Assembly (NCBI RefSeq): GCF_027213715.1
Contig: NZ_JAPWGM010000003.1
Span: forward strand, 496,001-560,000
DNA length: 64,000 nt
From: Pedobacter punctiformis
GTDB lineage: Bacteria; Bacteroidota; Bacteroidia; Sphingobacteriales; Sphingobacteriaceae
Direction: 5' to 3'
A model generated the notes under the pieces. It saw only the letters and a list, made by a program, of their open reading frames with translations, searched no databases and was not told the DNA's origin. Shown here piece by piece: positions 29,219-38,007 of the stretch (positions within the stretch are counted from its first letter, which is position 1; each line of letters starts with the position of its first letter). The position numbers and the translations under genes are program-made.

Positions 29219-29563
29219 TTAATTTGCGATTTCGGGTACCTTAAAAGTAATTTCATTCACTACAATTTCTGTTGTTAAACGTTTGCTGCCATCTTTTGCA
29301 CTGTAGCTGCCACACTGCAACCTTCCTTCGACGGTTATATTTGTGCCCTTTTTTATCTGAGTTTCTGCTAAATCTGCTTTAGCATTCCAAAAGATTAATG
29401 TAAACCACTGAGTCTTTTTCACTTCCTCACCAGAAGAGTTTTTATAACTTTCGTTTACAGCCAGGTTAACCCGGGCTAATTTTAAATTTCCTGATAGTTT
29501 TTTTACTTCTGCATCTGCTCCTGCAAAACCACTTAATACTACTTTGTTTGTTGCACTTCCCAT
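29219..29563 (-). CDS. ssb: single-stranded DNA-binding protein, short form
   Basis: This 114-residue OB-fold protein of the SSB family shows 'NKVVLSGFAGADAEVKKL', 'ARVNLAVNESYK', 'TQWFTLIFWNAKADLAE' and 'KGTNITVEGRLQCGSYSAKDGSKR'. It lacks the flexible linker and the acidic C-terminal tip (DDDIPF-like) that replicative SSBs use to bind partners; it ends in VPEIAN. It may therefore be a secondary SSB paralogue with a main copy elsewhere in the genome. Upstream on the minus strand is CACCTTTG, a near match to the -7 consensus. Confidence 0.85.
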   Translation of the reverse strand: MGSATNKVVLSGFAGADAEVKKLSGNLKLARVNLAVNESYKNSSGEEVKKTQWFTLIFWNAKADLAETQIKKGTNITVEGRLQCGSYSAKDGSKRLTTEIVVNEITFKVPEIAN

Positions 29564-29797
29564 GATCTTCTAATTTAAGTTTCTGATTATTAACGAACAG
29601 TAACCGACTTGGCTACCGACATCACAAAGGTGGAAAAGAGTCAAAATATTATCCGTATAATAAATATTTATAGTCGTTTATAAACGTTTGCACACGGATA
29701 ATATGCAATTACAGTATCCGAACATATATTTTTTTTGGAGGATCGAAACATTTTATTAATTTTAGAAAGCCATCCCATATGATATAAACCTATATAT

Positions 29798-30163
29798 ATG
29801 GATCGATTGTGCCAAGATTGCGCACTACCTTTAAAAGGGCGTGCAGATAAAAAATTTTGTGACGACTTCTGTCGCAATAATTATAATAATCGTTTAAAGA
29901 GTGAGGATAGTGCTGTTTTAAAACGAATCAACTTTATTTTAAGAAAAAACCGAACTATTCTATCTAAATTAAATCCTAAAGAAAAAGCCAAAGTTCAGCG
30001 AAAAAAGTTGCTAACGGCAGGCTTTAATTTTGATTATCATACGCATACTTATCTTGCCCAAAACGGAAATCTCTATGTTTTTTGTTATGAGTATGGCTAC
30101 TTGGCAATTAATGAGGAAGAATTTTTATTAGTTAAAAGAGAAGAATCTCTGTGGTTATCTTAG
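29798..30163 (+). CDS. zinc-ribbon hypothetical protein
   Basis: This 121-residue protein has an N-terminal zinc ribbon (C-x2-C, then FC-x3-C in CQDCALPLKG and KKFCDDFCRNNYNN), followed by a basic helix (RINFILRKNRTILSKLNPKEKAKVQRKKLL) and a mixed C-terminal part. The DFCRNNYNNR pattern resembles small nucleic-acid-binding or ribosome-associated proteins. The actual role is unknown. It is divergent from ssb, with about 235 bases between that hold no clear regulatory site. Confidence 0.7.
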   Translation: MDRLCQDCALPLKGRADKKFCDDFCRNNYNNRLKSEDSAVLKRINFILRKNRTILSKLNPKEKAKVQRKKLLTAGFNFDYHTHTYLAQNGNLYVFCYEYGYLAINEEEFLLVKREESLWLS

Positions 30164-30298
30164 CCTGGCAGGATTGCAGTTCCAACAGGTTTATTACTTT
30201 TAGTTGAGAACCAATTTTCATTTCTATGAAAACTTAATCGGCGTGTTCGTAAATTGGCAGACTGAAGCATTAAACTTATCAAAAAACTGCTCAACGGA

Positions 30299-30820
30299 AT
30301 GAAAATATATGCAGAGACGGAAAGGTTAATTTTAAGAGAATTATTACCGGACGATGTTAACGGAATACTGGAACTGGATTCAGATCCTGAAGTACACCGG
30401 TATTTAGGAAATACAACTATAAATACCACTGAAGAAAGCAGTAATATTATAACCCACATCCGAAACCAATACACAAAAAATGGCATTGGACGCTGGGCTG
30501 TAATAGAAAAAGAAACCGGGCTGTTTATGGGTTGGTCTGGGTTAAAACTAATTACAACACCTACTAACAACCATATTAATTATTATGACTTAGGCTACCG
30601 GCTAATTAAAAAGTATTGGGGTAAAGGTTATGCAACAGAATCGGCCCTCGCCTCAATAGATTATGCCTTTAAACAACTTAATGTTAATGAAATTTATGCA
30701 ATTGCAGATGTTAATAATCAGGCCTCAATTCGCATTCTGGAAAAGGTTGGCTTAAAGCGAATCGAAATTTTCGATTACGGGGGTGTACCCCATTACTGGC
30801 TAAAGCTGGAAAAACAATAA
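30299..30820 (+). CDS. GNAT acetyltransferase, RimJ/RimL type
   Basis: This 173-residue GNAT protein shows the RimJ/L pattern: 'AETERLILRELLPDDVNGILEL' at the N-terminus, 'YDLGYRLIKKYWGKGYATESALASIDYAF' with the acetyl-CoA loop (WGKGYA) near 110, and 'IADVNNQASIRILEKVGLKRI' near 145. Such enzymes acetylate ribosomal protein N-termini, antibiotics or polyamines; the acceptor is not known. Confidence 0.85.
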   Translation: MKIYAETERLILRELLPDDVNGILELDSDPEVHRYLGNTTINTTEESSNIITHIRNQYTKNGIGRWAVIEKETGLFMGWSGLKLITTPTNNHINYYDLGYRLIKKYWGKGYATESALASIDYAFKQLNVNEIYAIADVNNQASIRILEKVGLKRIEIFDYGGVPHYWLKLEKQ

Positions 30821-30850
30821 TTTGGTTATTAAATATATATTCTAATTTTG
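30821..30850 (+). promoter_or_regulatory. consensus promoter before the PhnA-like gene
   Basis: TTTG (30821-30824), an 18-base spacer and TAATTTTG (30843-30850) fit the Bacteroidetes consensus. It starts on the base after the GNAT stop codon and drives the ATG at 30871. Confidence 0.8.
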
Positions 30851-30870
30851 CCACTTTAAAACACAATTAC

Positions 30871-31083
30871 ATGGAAGTAAAAGATAGTAACGGCAATATT
30901 TTGAACGAAGGCGATTCGGTAACCGTAATTAAAACCTTAAAAGTAAAAGGAATGTCGTCTGATATTAAACAAGGAACTGCAGTAAAAAACATCAGGTTAA
31001 CCAACGATCCCGGCGCTATTGAAGGTCGTGTTAATGGTACAGTTCTGGTACTTAAAACCATGTTCTTAAAAAAGAAAAACTAG
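30871..31083 (+). CDS. PhnA/YjdM C-terminal-domain protein
   Basis: This 70-residue protein is one PhnA (YjdM) C-terminal domain, recognised by 'VKDSNGNILNEGDSVTVIKTLKVKGMSSDIKQGTAVKNIRLTNDPGAIEGRVNGTVLVLKT'. The zinc-ribbon N-terminal part of full YjdM is missing, as is usual in Bacteroidetes. The family has been tied by name to alkylphosphonate metabolism, but no direct catalytic role is established. Its own consensus promoter lies directly upstream. Confidence 0.8.
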   Translation: MEVKDSNGNILNEGDSVTVIKTLKVKGMSSDIKQGTAVKNIRLTNDPGAIEGRVNGTVLVLKTMFLKKKN

Positions 31084-31177
31084 TCTTTCAGATAAATCCA
31101 GGCATTTTAACCTGCATAAAAATTTAATAAACCTGATTGGATTAGTTTTTGTTAATAAAATATAAAAATCGTTAACT

Positions 31178-31579
31178 ATGAAAAATCTAATGATCTGTGG
31201 GTTGGTTATTTGTTTGTTTAGTGCCTGCCTTGAAAAAATTAACCCATCTAAGCTCACTAATACCAAATGGGAGTTGGTGGAATTGCCAGGTTTAAAATTG
31301 CCAGCGACGAGCAAGGCTACTTTAAATTTTGGTGAAGGATTAAAAGTTAGTGGAAAATCTTTCTGCAACAATTATGGCGGTCAGGCGGAAATCAAGGACA
31401 ATAAAGTTGCATTAAAAAATGTTTTCGGTACAAAAATGTTCTGTCAGGAAACTGCCGATTTAGAGCACGCTTATTTATCCGCATTAAATGAAACCAGCGG
31501 CGCCAAAATGGTAGATGGAAAATTATATCTGTTAAACGGCGAAAAAACACTTTTGGTTTTCAACAAATCAGCCGAGTAA
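31178..31579 (+). CDS. META domain lipoprotein (HslJ-like)
   Basis: This 133-residue lipoprotein has the lipobox LFSAC (Cys about 17) and a META/HslJ domain: 'LTNTKWELVELPG', then 'LNFGEGLKVSGKSFCNNYGGQAEIKDNKVAL' and 'FGTKMFCQETADLEHAYLSAL'. The two cysteines after the lipidated one fit the usual disulfide. META-domain proteins affect heat-shock or novobiocin tolerance in E. coli (HslJ); the role here is unknown. Confidence 0.85.
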   Translation: MKNLMICGLVICLFSACLEKINPSKLTNTKWELVELPGLKLPATSKATLNFGEGLKVSGKSFCNNYGGQAEIKDNKVALKNVFGTKMFCQETADLEHAYLSALNETSGAKMVDGKLYLLNGEKTLLVFNKSAE

Positions 31580-31649
31580 ATTAACATTTACAAAATAAGC
31601 CGGACAAAATTTTTTAGTATTTTCGGGCTTTTTAGTTTACCTATAAAGG

Positions 31650-32573
31650 ATGTCATTATCAATTAAAGAAGATTTAAAATTCTTTTTCTCTACTGCAAGA
31701 AAGGCTTTTACCCTATTCCAAAAGAATGACCCTTTGCGATTAGCAGGCGCAACAGCTTTTTTTACCAATTTTGCGCTTCCGCCAATCTTAATTATCCTGA
31801 TCAGGTTATTTGGAATGTTTACGGACAGGCGTTTGCTGGTTACCCATATTTTTGAGCGTTTGGCTAACATTTTGGATGAAAGTAGCATTGCTCAGATTAA
31901 GCTTACTTTAAGAAACATCAGGGGAATAGATCAGGCCTGGTATGTTACTTTATTTAGTTTTATCTTTTTTCTTTTCGTTGCCACTACCCTTTTTAATGTA
32001 ATTAAGAATTCGCTTGAACAAATCTGGACCATTGGCAGAGAACCCGGAAAGGGGATTTTAGATACTTTAAAATCAAGGGCAATTTCTGTTACAATTATTC
32101 TGCTTGCCGGAATTTTGTTTTTCATTGGTTTACTTGCCGATAGTTTACAAGCCATAATCGGTTCCTTTATAAATACCAATTCTCCATCTTTTGAGTTGAT
32201 TATGACCTCTATTATCAATCAAATTGTTTTTGTAATGATTGTAACCACCTGGTTTACCATGTTGTTTAGATTTTTAACCAATGGAAGACCAACCTGGAAA
32301 GCGGCACTATCCGGAGGATTGCTTACAGGCTGTCTTTTTACCATTGGAAAGTACTTGCTCCGCATTTTATTACCGCTTAGTAATATCGGAAATATCTATG
32401 GGTCAGCAGGTTCAATTATCGTAATTATGCTTTTCGTGTTTTATTCGTCACTGATATTTTATTTTGGCGCATCTTATATTAAAGCTTTAAGCGAGCAAAG
32501 AGAAACACCAATTATCCCGAAAAATGGTGCATTCGCTTACGAACTCACTCAAATTGAACATCAGGTTAAATAA
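31650..32573 (+). CDS. YihY/virulence factor BrkB family membrane protein
   Basis: This 307-residue polytopic protein has six predicted helices and the YihY signature 'NDPLRLAGATAFFTNFALPPILIILIRLFGMF', 'GIDQAWYVTLFSFIFFLFVATTLFNVIKNSLEQIW' and the C-terminal 'YGSAGSIIVIMLFVFYSSLIFYFGASYIKAL'. The molecular function of the family is unknown. TATTTTCG about 25 bases before the ATG may be a -7 element. It ends in a strong terminator. Confidence 0.88.
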   Translation: MSLSIKEDLKFFFSTARKAFTLFQKNDPLRLAGATAFFTNFALPPILIILIRLFGMFTDRRLLVTHIFERLANILDESSIAQIKLTLRNIRGIDQAWYVTLFSFIFFLFVATTLFNVIKNSLEQIWTIGREPGKGILDTLKSRAISVTIILLAGILFFIGLLADSLQAIIGSFINTNSPSFELIMTSIINQIVFVMIVTTWFTMLFRFLTNGRPTWKAALSGGLLTGCLFTIGKYLLRILLPLSNIGNIYGSAGSIIVIMLFVFYSSLIFYFGASYIKALSEQRETPIIPKNGAFAYELTQIEHQVK

Positions 32574-32582
32574 ATAAAATAA

Positions 32583-32625
32583 AAAATGGGCAGATCAAAT
32601 TCATAATCTGCCCACTTTCATTTTT
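32583..32625. terminator. terminator downstream of the YihY-family gene
   Basis: TGGGCAGAT (32587-32595) pairs with ATCTGCCCA (32606-32614) around a 10-base loop, with A-run before and T-rich tract after. It lies between convergent genes and may serve both. Confidence 0.85.
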
Positions 32626-32643
32626 ACTGGTTTGAGAGAATTT

Positions 32644-32913
32644 TTATGCAGTTACCTTTTCGTAACCCTGCATTTCAAATACAGCCAGTTTATTTAATAA
32701 ATTGTAATGTAATGTACCAAAAAGATTTATCAATCCTTCGTTACTTTTGCCTTCTATCCACACCGTTTCTTTAACCACTTCATTGTTTTGATGAGATTGA
32801 TTATTAAAAATTGTTTCCTCATCTTTAATAATCAAATCGTTCACATCAATCCTGAACTGATTAAGCAAGGCAATAAAATTCTGGCCTTTCAATAATAATT
32901 CTTTTACATTCAT
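32644..32913 (-). CDS. small hypothetical protein
   Basis: I do not recognise this 89-residue protein. It has no signal peptide or membrane segment. It contains a helical N-terminus (MNVKELLLKGQNFIALLNQF) and 'GKSNEGLINLFGTLHYNLLNKLAVFEMQGY'. It is shorter than known domains I can match. It stands between the YihY-family gene and an outer-membrane barrel gene on its own strand. Confidence 0.5.
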   Translation of the reverse strand: MNVKELLLKGQNFIALLNQFRIDVNDLIIKDEETIFNNQSHQNNEVVKETVWIEGKSNEGLINLFGTLHYNLLNKLAVFEMQGYEKVTA

Positions 32914-32996
32914 AGGGCTGATATTTTGATTAGATTTATGTTATCAATTACAATTATTAGTCCAAATCAGCACCTGAAGCCCAAAATGTGGATAAC

Positions 32997-33584
32997 TTAC
33001 AAAATCCTGTAGCCCAAACCGATAGTAAATAGATTTAGCTTGGTTCCAGGATATCCGGCTTTATTCACTTTAGACAATCCAAGTTCATAACGGGCATCAA
33101 AACTGAGCTTTTTAATATCCAGTCCGGCACCAAATTGCCACGAAATAGCCTGATCCTTAAAGTCAGCTCTGAAAACGTTCCCTGCAGCCTGGCTAAAACT
33201 TTGTTTATCATCCAGTATTAAGGAAAACATTGGTCCCGTATTTAATCTTAGCCCCACTCCGGCAGCACCAAATTTAGTTCCTATTAGTAAAGGCACATCT
33301 AAACTGGTAAAACGAACTGAGTTAACCTGCCCGTTTGCGTCTACTAAATTTGTTTTTTTACCCGACACATATAATTCCGGTTGAAAATAAACACCCGCCG
33401 CACCAACTCTTGCCCAAAGTCCGCCATAAAAACCTGTCCGGTTATCGCTGCTAAATGTATTTTCTGTATCAAATTTCGAAAAATTTGCCCCAGCTTTAAC
33501 GCCAAGCTGGAATGAAGGTAACACCTGTGCACTTGCGCCATAGCCAAGAAATACACAGGTCAGGATGATGTAAATTGATTTCAT
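32997..33584 (-). CDS. outer membrane beta-barrel (porin family) protein
   Basis: This 195-residue exported protein has a signal peptide (MKSIYIILTCVFLGYGASA) and an eight-strand OmpA/OmpW-like barrel (Bacteroidetes OMP_b-brl pattern): 'FQLGVKAGANFSKF', 'TGFYGGLWARVGAAGVYFQPELYVSGKK', 'LDVPLLIGTKFGAAGVGLRLNTGPMFS', 'WQFGAGLDIKKLSFDARYELGLSKV' and a final aromatic 'NLFTIGLGYRIL'. The role is unknown. It follows the coiled-coil gene at 33620 on the same strand after 35 bases. Confidence 0.85.
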   Translation of the reverse strand: MKSIYIILTCVFLGYGASAQVLPSFQLGVKAGANFSKFDTENTFSSDNRTGFYGGLWARVGAAGVYFQPELYVSGKKTNLVDANGQVNSVRFTSLDVPLLIGTKFGAAGVGLRLNTGPMFSLILDDKQSFSQAAGNVFRADFKDQAISWQFGAGLDIKKLSFDARYELGLSKVNKAGYPGTKLNLFTIGLGYRIL

Positions 33585-33619
33585 AAAATAAAAAAATAGG
33601 GATTAATAGGGGTTAAAAA

Positions 33620-33916
33620 TTAACTTGTAGCGTCGTTAATAGCTTGTTGCTCTTTTAAAGCATCAATATTATTTTTATCGCCAAAGTTACTTGTTTTGTC
33701 AGCAAAATAATCTAAGATGGAAACAATCGTATCTAAGTTATCCGCTAAACGCTGGTGCATATCCGGTAAATCTTTCTCCAGTCTTTTATCACCAAGTTCA
33801 ATATTATCTACCTCTATTTTACCAATTTTTTGAATCAGTGCCTGTTGAGAATTCTGTAAATCTTCCAATTCACGCACAATTTTCTCCATTAATTCGAACT
33901 TCTTTAAAGTATTCAT
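33620..33916 (-). CDS. small coiled-coil hypothetical protein
   Basis: This 98-residue, highly charged, helical protein has heptad-like hydrophobic spacing over most of its length (LEDLQNSQQALIQKIGKIEV, LEKDLPDMHQRLADNLDTIV). There is no signal peptide and no recognised domain. It lies 35 bases upstream of the barrel gene on the same strand and could be co-transcribed. Confidence 0.6.
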   Translation of the reverse strand: MNTLKKFELMEKIVRELEDLQNSQQALIQKIGKIEVDNIELGDKRLEKDLPDMHQRLADNLDTIVSILDYFADKTSNFGDKNNIDALKEQQAINDATS

Positions 33917-34051
33917 AGGTCTTTGTTTTAAAAATTTATAATAACATCTATAACCAATAACGTCTCTTTTTGTTTTTATGTATTAAAAATCGGGTATATA
34001 AATTTGCATTTCATCAAAACAACTAATAACTTAGTTCAAAATTAAACCTGT

Positions 34052-35203
34052 ATGAAAAAGCTCTGCATTTTGTTGTTTTTACCGCTTTTAGGTCTTTATA
34101 CCTTTGCTCAAAACAATGCTGTTATTGATAAAGAAAAACTTTACGATTTTTATCAAACCCAACGTTATGCAGAAGCTGCACAATATTTAAAAACAATATA
34201 TGGCGAAGATGCAACAGATTTTAAAGGCGTAACACAAATGGGTTATTGCTTTTTAATGGCTGGCAATTATGCAGAAGCCGAAAAGTATTATGTAAAGGCC
34301 TATAAACAACAACCTCAAAACCTACCCATCCTATTTAGTCTGGCCAGTATAAACTCCAGGCGTGGCAATAATGACAAAGCCAAAACCTATTACAAGGAAA
34401 TTATTAAAATAGATAGTAATAATTTTAATGTTTATAAGCAACTGGCTAATTTATACCCAATACCTACCGATAGCTTAAGGCTTTTATACTTGCAAAAGGC
34501 CAATAAACTAAACCCGCTGGAGGGCGATATTGCATACGATTTAGCAGAATCATACCAAAGGTTAAAAAACAATAGCTTAGCCTATAAAACGCTTGATGTG
34601 GCGATTAATGCAGATTCCGGCAACCTGATTTTACAACGGGCAAAGTTGCCTGTTGCCAATGCATTGAAAAAATATGATGAGGTGATTAAATCAGGGGAAA
34701 AACTTTTGAAAGATGGCGCTGATGGCAATGTTTTGAAAGATGTGGCAATGGCTTATTATTATACAAAGAGGTATCAAAAAACCATTGACCTGCTTAAACT
34801 TTTAGAATCACTCGGGATGCAAAATGAGTCCACCTTATATTATACTACTTTAAGCTACCGCCAACTTAAAGATTATAAAACCGCCGGCATTTATGCAAAG
34901 AAAACCATTGATGAAGGCATTTCGCCCAATACATCCAACTACTACGATTTGCTGGGGCTTATTTATAATGAAAACAATCAGCTTAACCTCGCCACTGCTG
35001 CTTATAAAAAAGGGCTTCAATTTAAAGCAAACCCAAGCATTTATTATCATCTGGGCATACTTTACGACTTCAAGTACAAAGACAAGAAAAATGCACTGAT
35101 TTATTATGGTCAGTACCTAAAAAATAAGCCTGATGCGGAAAGGGATGCTGAAGAAATTAAATATACAAAGGCCCGGATTGGGCAGTTAAATCAGGGAGAT
35201 TAA
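34052..35203 (+). CDS. exported TPR-repeat protein
   Basis: This 383-residue protein has a signal peptide (CILLFLPLLGLYTFA) and about nine tetratricopeptide repeats; examples are 'AVTQMGYCFLMAGNYAEAEKYYVKAYKQQPQNLPIL', 'SINSRRGNNDKAKTYYKEIIKIDSN' and 'LDLGLIYNENNQLNLATAAYKKGLQF'. TPR proteins act as scaffolds for envelope complexes; the partner is unknown. The stop overlaps that of the converging gene by 4 bases. Confidence 0.85.
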   Translation: MKKLCILLFLPLLGLYTFAQNNAVIDKEKLYDFYQTQRYAEAAQYLKTIYGEDATDFKGVTQMGYCFLMAGNYAEAEKYYVKAYKQQPQNLPILFSLASINSRRGNNDKAKTYYKEIIKIDSNNFNVYKQLANLYPIPTDSLRLLYLQKANKLNPLEGDIAYDLAESYQRLKNNSLAYKTLDVAINADSGNLILQRAKLPVANALKKYDEVIKSGEKLLKDGADGNVLKDVAMAYYYTKRYQKTIDLLKLLESLGMQNESTLYYTTLSYRQLKDYKTAGIYAKKTIDEGISPNTSNYYDLLGLIYNENNQLNLATAAYKKGLQFKANPSIYYHLGILYDFKYKDKKNALIYYGQYLKNKPDAERDAEEIKYTKARIGQLNQGD

Positions 35204-35661
35204 CTTAGATTTTCGAATACAGGTTTAACATTATCCCAAAAATCATCCAGGGCAATTATTCTGGGTTTGAAGAATGATATGAGCTGGGGCCAGTGTTGCT
35301 GGTTGTAAATATTTATGCCTTGCAATTCGGTAGAAATCCGGCTAACAGTTTTTCCGTAATCATCTGTAGAATTTAAATTCCAATCCCATTCTTCATTCAG
35401 GGTATTGGTTAACATGAGTTTAAATTCTTCAAACTGGTTAAAAATCAGGTGCCGGATTTCTTCATCAGGGTGCGAAAGTTGAATGGCAATGGATGCCTTT
35501 TTATGATCTACGTCCATTTTAAAAAAAATGTGTTTAACACCTGTTTTGTAATTAATCCAGTTTACGGTGGATCCGCTTGCCGAAGGAACCGGTTTCATAT
35601 ACTGTCCAAAACTAATCCAAAATTGCTGACGTAATTTTGCCGCCTCCTCTTTACTGTACAT
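35200..35661 (-). CDS. DUF4268 domain protein
   Basis: This cytosolic protein is about 153 residues from the ATG at 35661 (an upstream TTG at 35703 would add 14 residues of non-domain sequence). The DUF4268 pattern is 'EEAAKLRQQFWISFGQYM', 'NWINYKTGVKHIFFKMDVDHKKASIAIQL', 'FEEFKLMLTNTLNEEWDW' and 'QQHWPQLISFFKPRIIALDDFWDNVKPVF'. It resembles the PD-(D/E)XK-related C-terminal region found alone in many Bacteroidetes. Its function is unknown. Confidence 0.8.
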   Translation of the reverse strand: MYSKEEAAKLRQQFWISFGQYMKPVPSASGSTVNWINYKTGVKHIFFKMDVDHKKASIAIQLSHPDEEIRHLIFNQFEEFKLMLTNTLNEEWDWNLNSTDDYGKTVSRISTELQGINIYNQQHWPQLISFFKPRIIALDDFWDNVKPVFENLS

Positions 35662-35841
35662 TTTATTGAATTTGAATGGAAACCGAACCGAAGTCAATTG
35701 CAAAATCCCGAATAACCTAAACCCGGTAGCAGTGGTTCCGGTTTTTACCGGAAATAACGGGATTAACGTTTAATTGAAAACTGCAATTGCTTTCAAAAAA
35801 TAATTTATGTTTTGAAATTACAAATGATTTTATACCTGCGT

Positions 35842-36429
35842 TTATTTGTTCCCCATTAACCGGGCAACATATTTACCAATAATATCAAATTCAAGATTTA
35901 CGGTATCGCCAACCTCAACTTCGTGTAAATTGGTATGCTCAAAAGTATAAGGAATAATAAATACCGAAAATTCATCGCTTGCAGAATTTACAACGGTTAA
36001 ACTAATGCCATTTACACAGGCAGAACCTTTTTCTACAGTTACGTTTCCAGCACCGGCATTGTATTTAAAGCGATATTCCCAACTGCCGTCCAGCTCTTCC
36101 CTTTTCACACAAACCGCCGTTTGATCTACATGGCCCTGTACAATATGACCATCCAAACGGGCATTCATCTGCATGCAACGTTCTAAGTTAACTTTGCTGC
36201 CTACTTTTAAACTGTTAAGATTCGTTTTACCAAGGGTTTCATCTATTGCTGTAACGGTATGTGTTCCATCATTTAATGCAACAACGGTTAAACAAACTCC
36301 ATTATGGGCAACACTCTGATCAATTTTAAGTTCGTTGCTAATGGCTGATGAAATGGTATAATGAACGTTGGTATGTTCATTTTTTATGGCGGTAATTTCG
36401 CCTAAGGTTTCTATAATTCCGGTAAACAT
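35842..36429 (-). CDS. ribE: riboflavin synthase, alpha chain
   Basis: This cytosolic enzyme converts two molecules of 6,7-dimethyl-8-ribityllumazine to riboflavin plus a pyrimidine. It has about 195 residues from the ATG at 36427-36429 (MFTGIIETLGEI, the canonical family start); a longer frame upstream is non-family sequence. It shows the two-fold lumazine-binding repeats: 'SVAHNGVCLTVVALNDGTHTVTAIDETLGKTNL' and 'KGSACVNGISLTVVNSASDEFSVFIIPYTFEHTNL', plus 'GHIVQGHVDQTA'. There is no FMN riboswitch upstream. Confidence 0.93.
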   Translation of the reverse strand: MFTGIIETLGEITAIKNEHTNVHYTISSAISNELKIDQSVAHNGVCLTVVALNDGTHTVTAIDETLGKTNLNSLKVGSKVNLERCMQMNARLDGHIVQGHVDQTAVCVKREELDGSWEYRFKYNAGAGNVTVEKGSACVNGISLTVVNSASDEFSVFIIPYTFEHTNLHEVEVGDTVNLEFDIIGKYVARLMGNK

Positions 36430-36445
36430 TATTTTTAATTTATTT

Positions 36446-36513
36446 GCTGTCATCCTGACGAAGAAAGGATCTGCCTTGTTTAACAGAGGCTTCGTGCCTC
36501 AGCATGACAGGAC
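36446..36513. repeat. REP-like inverted repeat in a short intergenic gap
   Basis: Between ribE and accC the sequence GCTGTCATCCTGACGAAG (36446-36463) is followed by an inverted partner GAGGCTTCGTGCCTCAGCATGACAG (36486-36510). The outer TGTCAT-CTGA parts pair, giving a hairpin. GTCAT(C/G)CTGA repeats of this kind are scattered in many Pedobacter-like genomes; this is from general knowledge, and only one copy is in the window. Confidence 0.55.
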
Positions 36514-36522
36514 GGCTCAAAA

Positions 36523-38007
36523 TCAGTACTTCAATCTGTTCTTTCTCCAGTCTGACGAATTTTTATCGTTTTGGCTGTTAGCCACTACGTCCGCATCTTT
36601 CTGAAATAGTTGTGCAGCAATTACTGCAGCAATTAAGGCTTCGGTTTCATCTTCAGCTTTTAAACTTTCTGCATTGAAATACTTGTTTACAAAATGAGTA
36701 TCAAACTTACCTGTTTTAAAAGCTTCGTGCTGCATTACAAAAGTACCAAAACCTAAAGTAGTTTCTATCCCGGTAATCTCATATTCTTCAATGGCCCTAA
36801 CCATTCGTTCAATCGCTTCTTCCCTATCTTTACCAAAGGTGATGAGTTTTGCAATCATCGGATCATAATAAATCGGAATTTCCATGCCCTGTTCAAAGCC
36901 GTCATCAACCCTTACACCATTTCCTTTAGGGGTTTTATAGGTTTGCAAAGTACCAATGTCTGGTAAGAAATTGTTATTCGGATCTTCAGCATAAACCCTT
37001 AACTCAATGGCGTGTCCATTTATTTTTAAGTCTTCCTGACTGAAGCTTAAGGCTTCGTCTGATGCAATTTTAATTTGCTCTTTCACCAAATCAATTCCGG
37101 TAATTAATTCGGTAACGGGGTGCTCTACCTGCAAACGCGTATTCATTTCCAGAAAGAAGAAGTCAAGGTTTTCATCTAAAATAAACTCAACCGTTCCGGC
37201 ACCAGTGTAATTTACCGACCGGGCTACATCTACCGCACATTTCCCCATTTTCTGTCTGATCTCTTCTGTAAGCACTGATGATGGCGCTTCTTCAATAACC
37301 TTTTGGTGGCGCCGCTGAACAGAACACTCCCTTTCAAAAAGATGAACAATATTGCCGTGGCAATCTCCCAGAACTTGAATTTCGATATGCCTTGGAGAAG
37401 TAACATAACGCTCAATAAACACAGAACCATCGCCAAAGGCAGAAGTTGCCTCGCTTACCGCCAATTGCATTTGTTCCTCAAAATCTTCTACTTTTTCAAC
37501 AATGCGCATGCCTTTTCCACCACCGCCTGCCGCCGCTTTTATTAATATTGGGAAACCAACTTCAATGGCTCTTTCCTTTGCTTCGTTTACATTGGTAATG
37601 GCTTCTTCGGTACCCGGAACCATCGGAATGTTATACTTTAAAGCTGCTGCCTTGGCCGAAAGCTTATTTCCCATAATTTCCATCGCTTCAGGCGAAGGGC
37701 CAATTAAAATCAGTCCTGCATCTGCAACCATTTTTGCGAATCTGGCATTTTCAGATAAAAAGCCATATCCCGGATGTATCGCTTCGGCTCCGGTTTGTTT
37801 ACAGGCATCAATAATTTTTTCGCCCAGCAAATAAGATTGATTGGAAGGTGCCGGTCCAATGCATATAGCCTCATCCGCATAACGAACATGCAAGGCATTA
37901 CGATCGGCTTCAGAAAATACAGCAACTGTTTTTATATTCATTTCGCGGGCCGAACGCATAATACGCAAGGCAATTTCTCCACGATTGGCAATCAGAATTT
38001 TTTTCAT
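36523..38007 (-). CDS. accC: acetyl-CoA carboxylase, biotin carboxylase subunit
   Basis: This 494-residue ATP-grasp enzyme carboxylates the biotin of the carrier protein. It shows 'KKILIANRGEIALRIMRSAREM' at the N-terminus, 'HPGYGFLSENARFA', the Gly-rich ATP lid AAAGGGGKGMRIVE near 165, 'EMNTRLQVEHPVTE' near 290 and 'AKLITFGKDREEAI' near 395. A C-terminal extension of about 45 residues, rich in Ala, Asp and Asn, goes beyond the usual 450-aa enzyme. No accB is adjacent. It may belong to acetyl-CoA or another acyl-CoA carboxylase. Confidence 0.9.
   Translation of the reverse strand: MKKILIANRGEIALRIMRSAREMNIKTVAVFSEADRNALHVRYADEAICIGPAPSNQSYLLGEKIIDACKQTGAEAIHPGYGFLSENARFAKMVADAGLILIGPSPEAMEIMGNKLSAKAAALKYNIPMVPGTEEAITNVNEAKERAIEVGFPILIKAAAGGGGKGMRIVEKVEDFEEQMQLAVSEATSAFGDGSVFIERYVTSPRHIEIQVLGDCHGNIVHLFERECSVQRRHQKVIEEAPSSVLTEEIRQKMGKCAVDVARSVNYTGAGTVEFILDENLDFFFLEMNTRLQVEHPVTELITGIDLVKEQIKIASDEALSFSQEDLKINGHAIELRVYAEDPNNNFLPDIGTLQTYKTPKGNGVRVDDGFEQGMEIPIYYDPMIAKLITFGKDREEAIERMVRAIEEYEITGIETTLGFGTFVMQHEAFKTGKFDTHFVNKYFNAESLKAEDETEALIAAVIAAQLFQKDADVVANSQNDKNSSDWRKNRLKY

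Noticed and set aside
29776..29803. Near-palindrome CCATATGATATA ... TATATATATGG before the zinc-ribbon gene
   Set aside because: Low-complexity TA repeat; arms do not match exactly and no related site exists elsewhere in the window.
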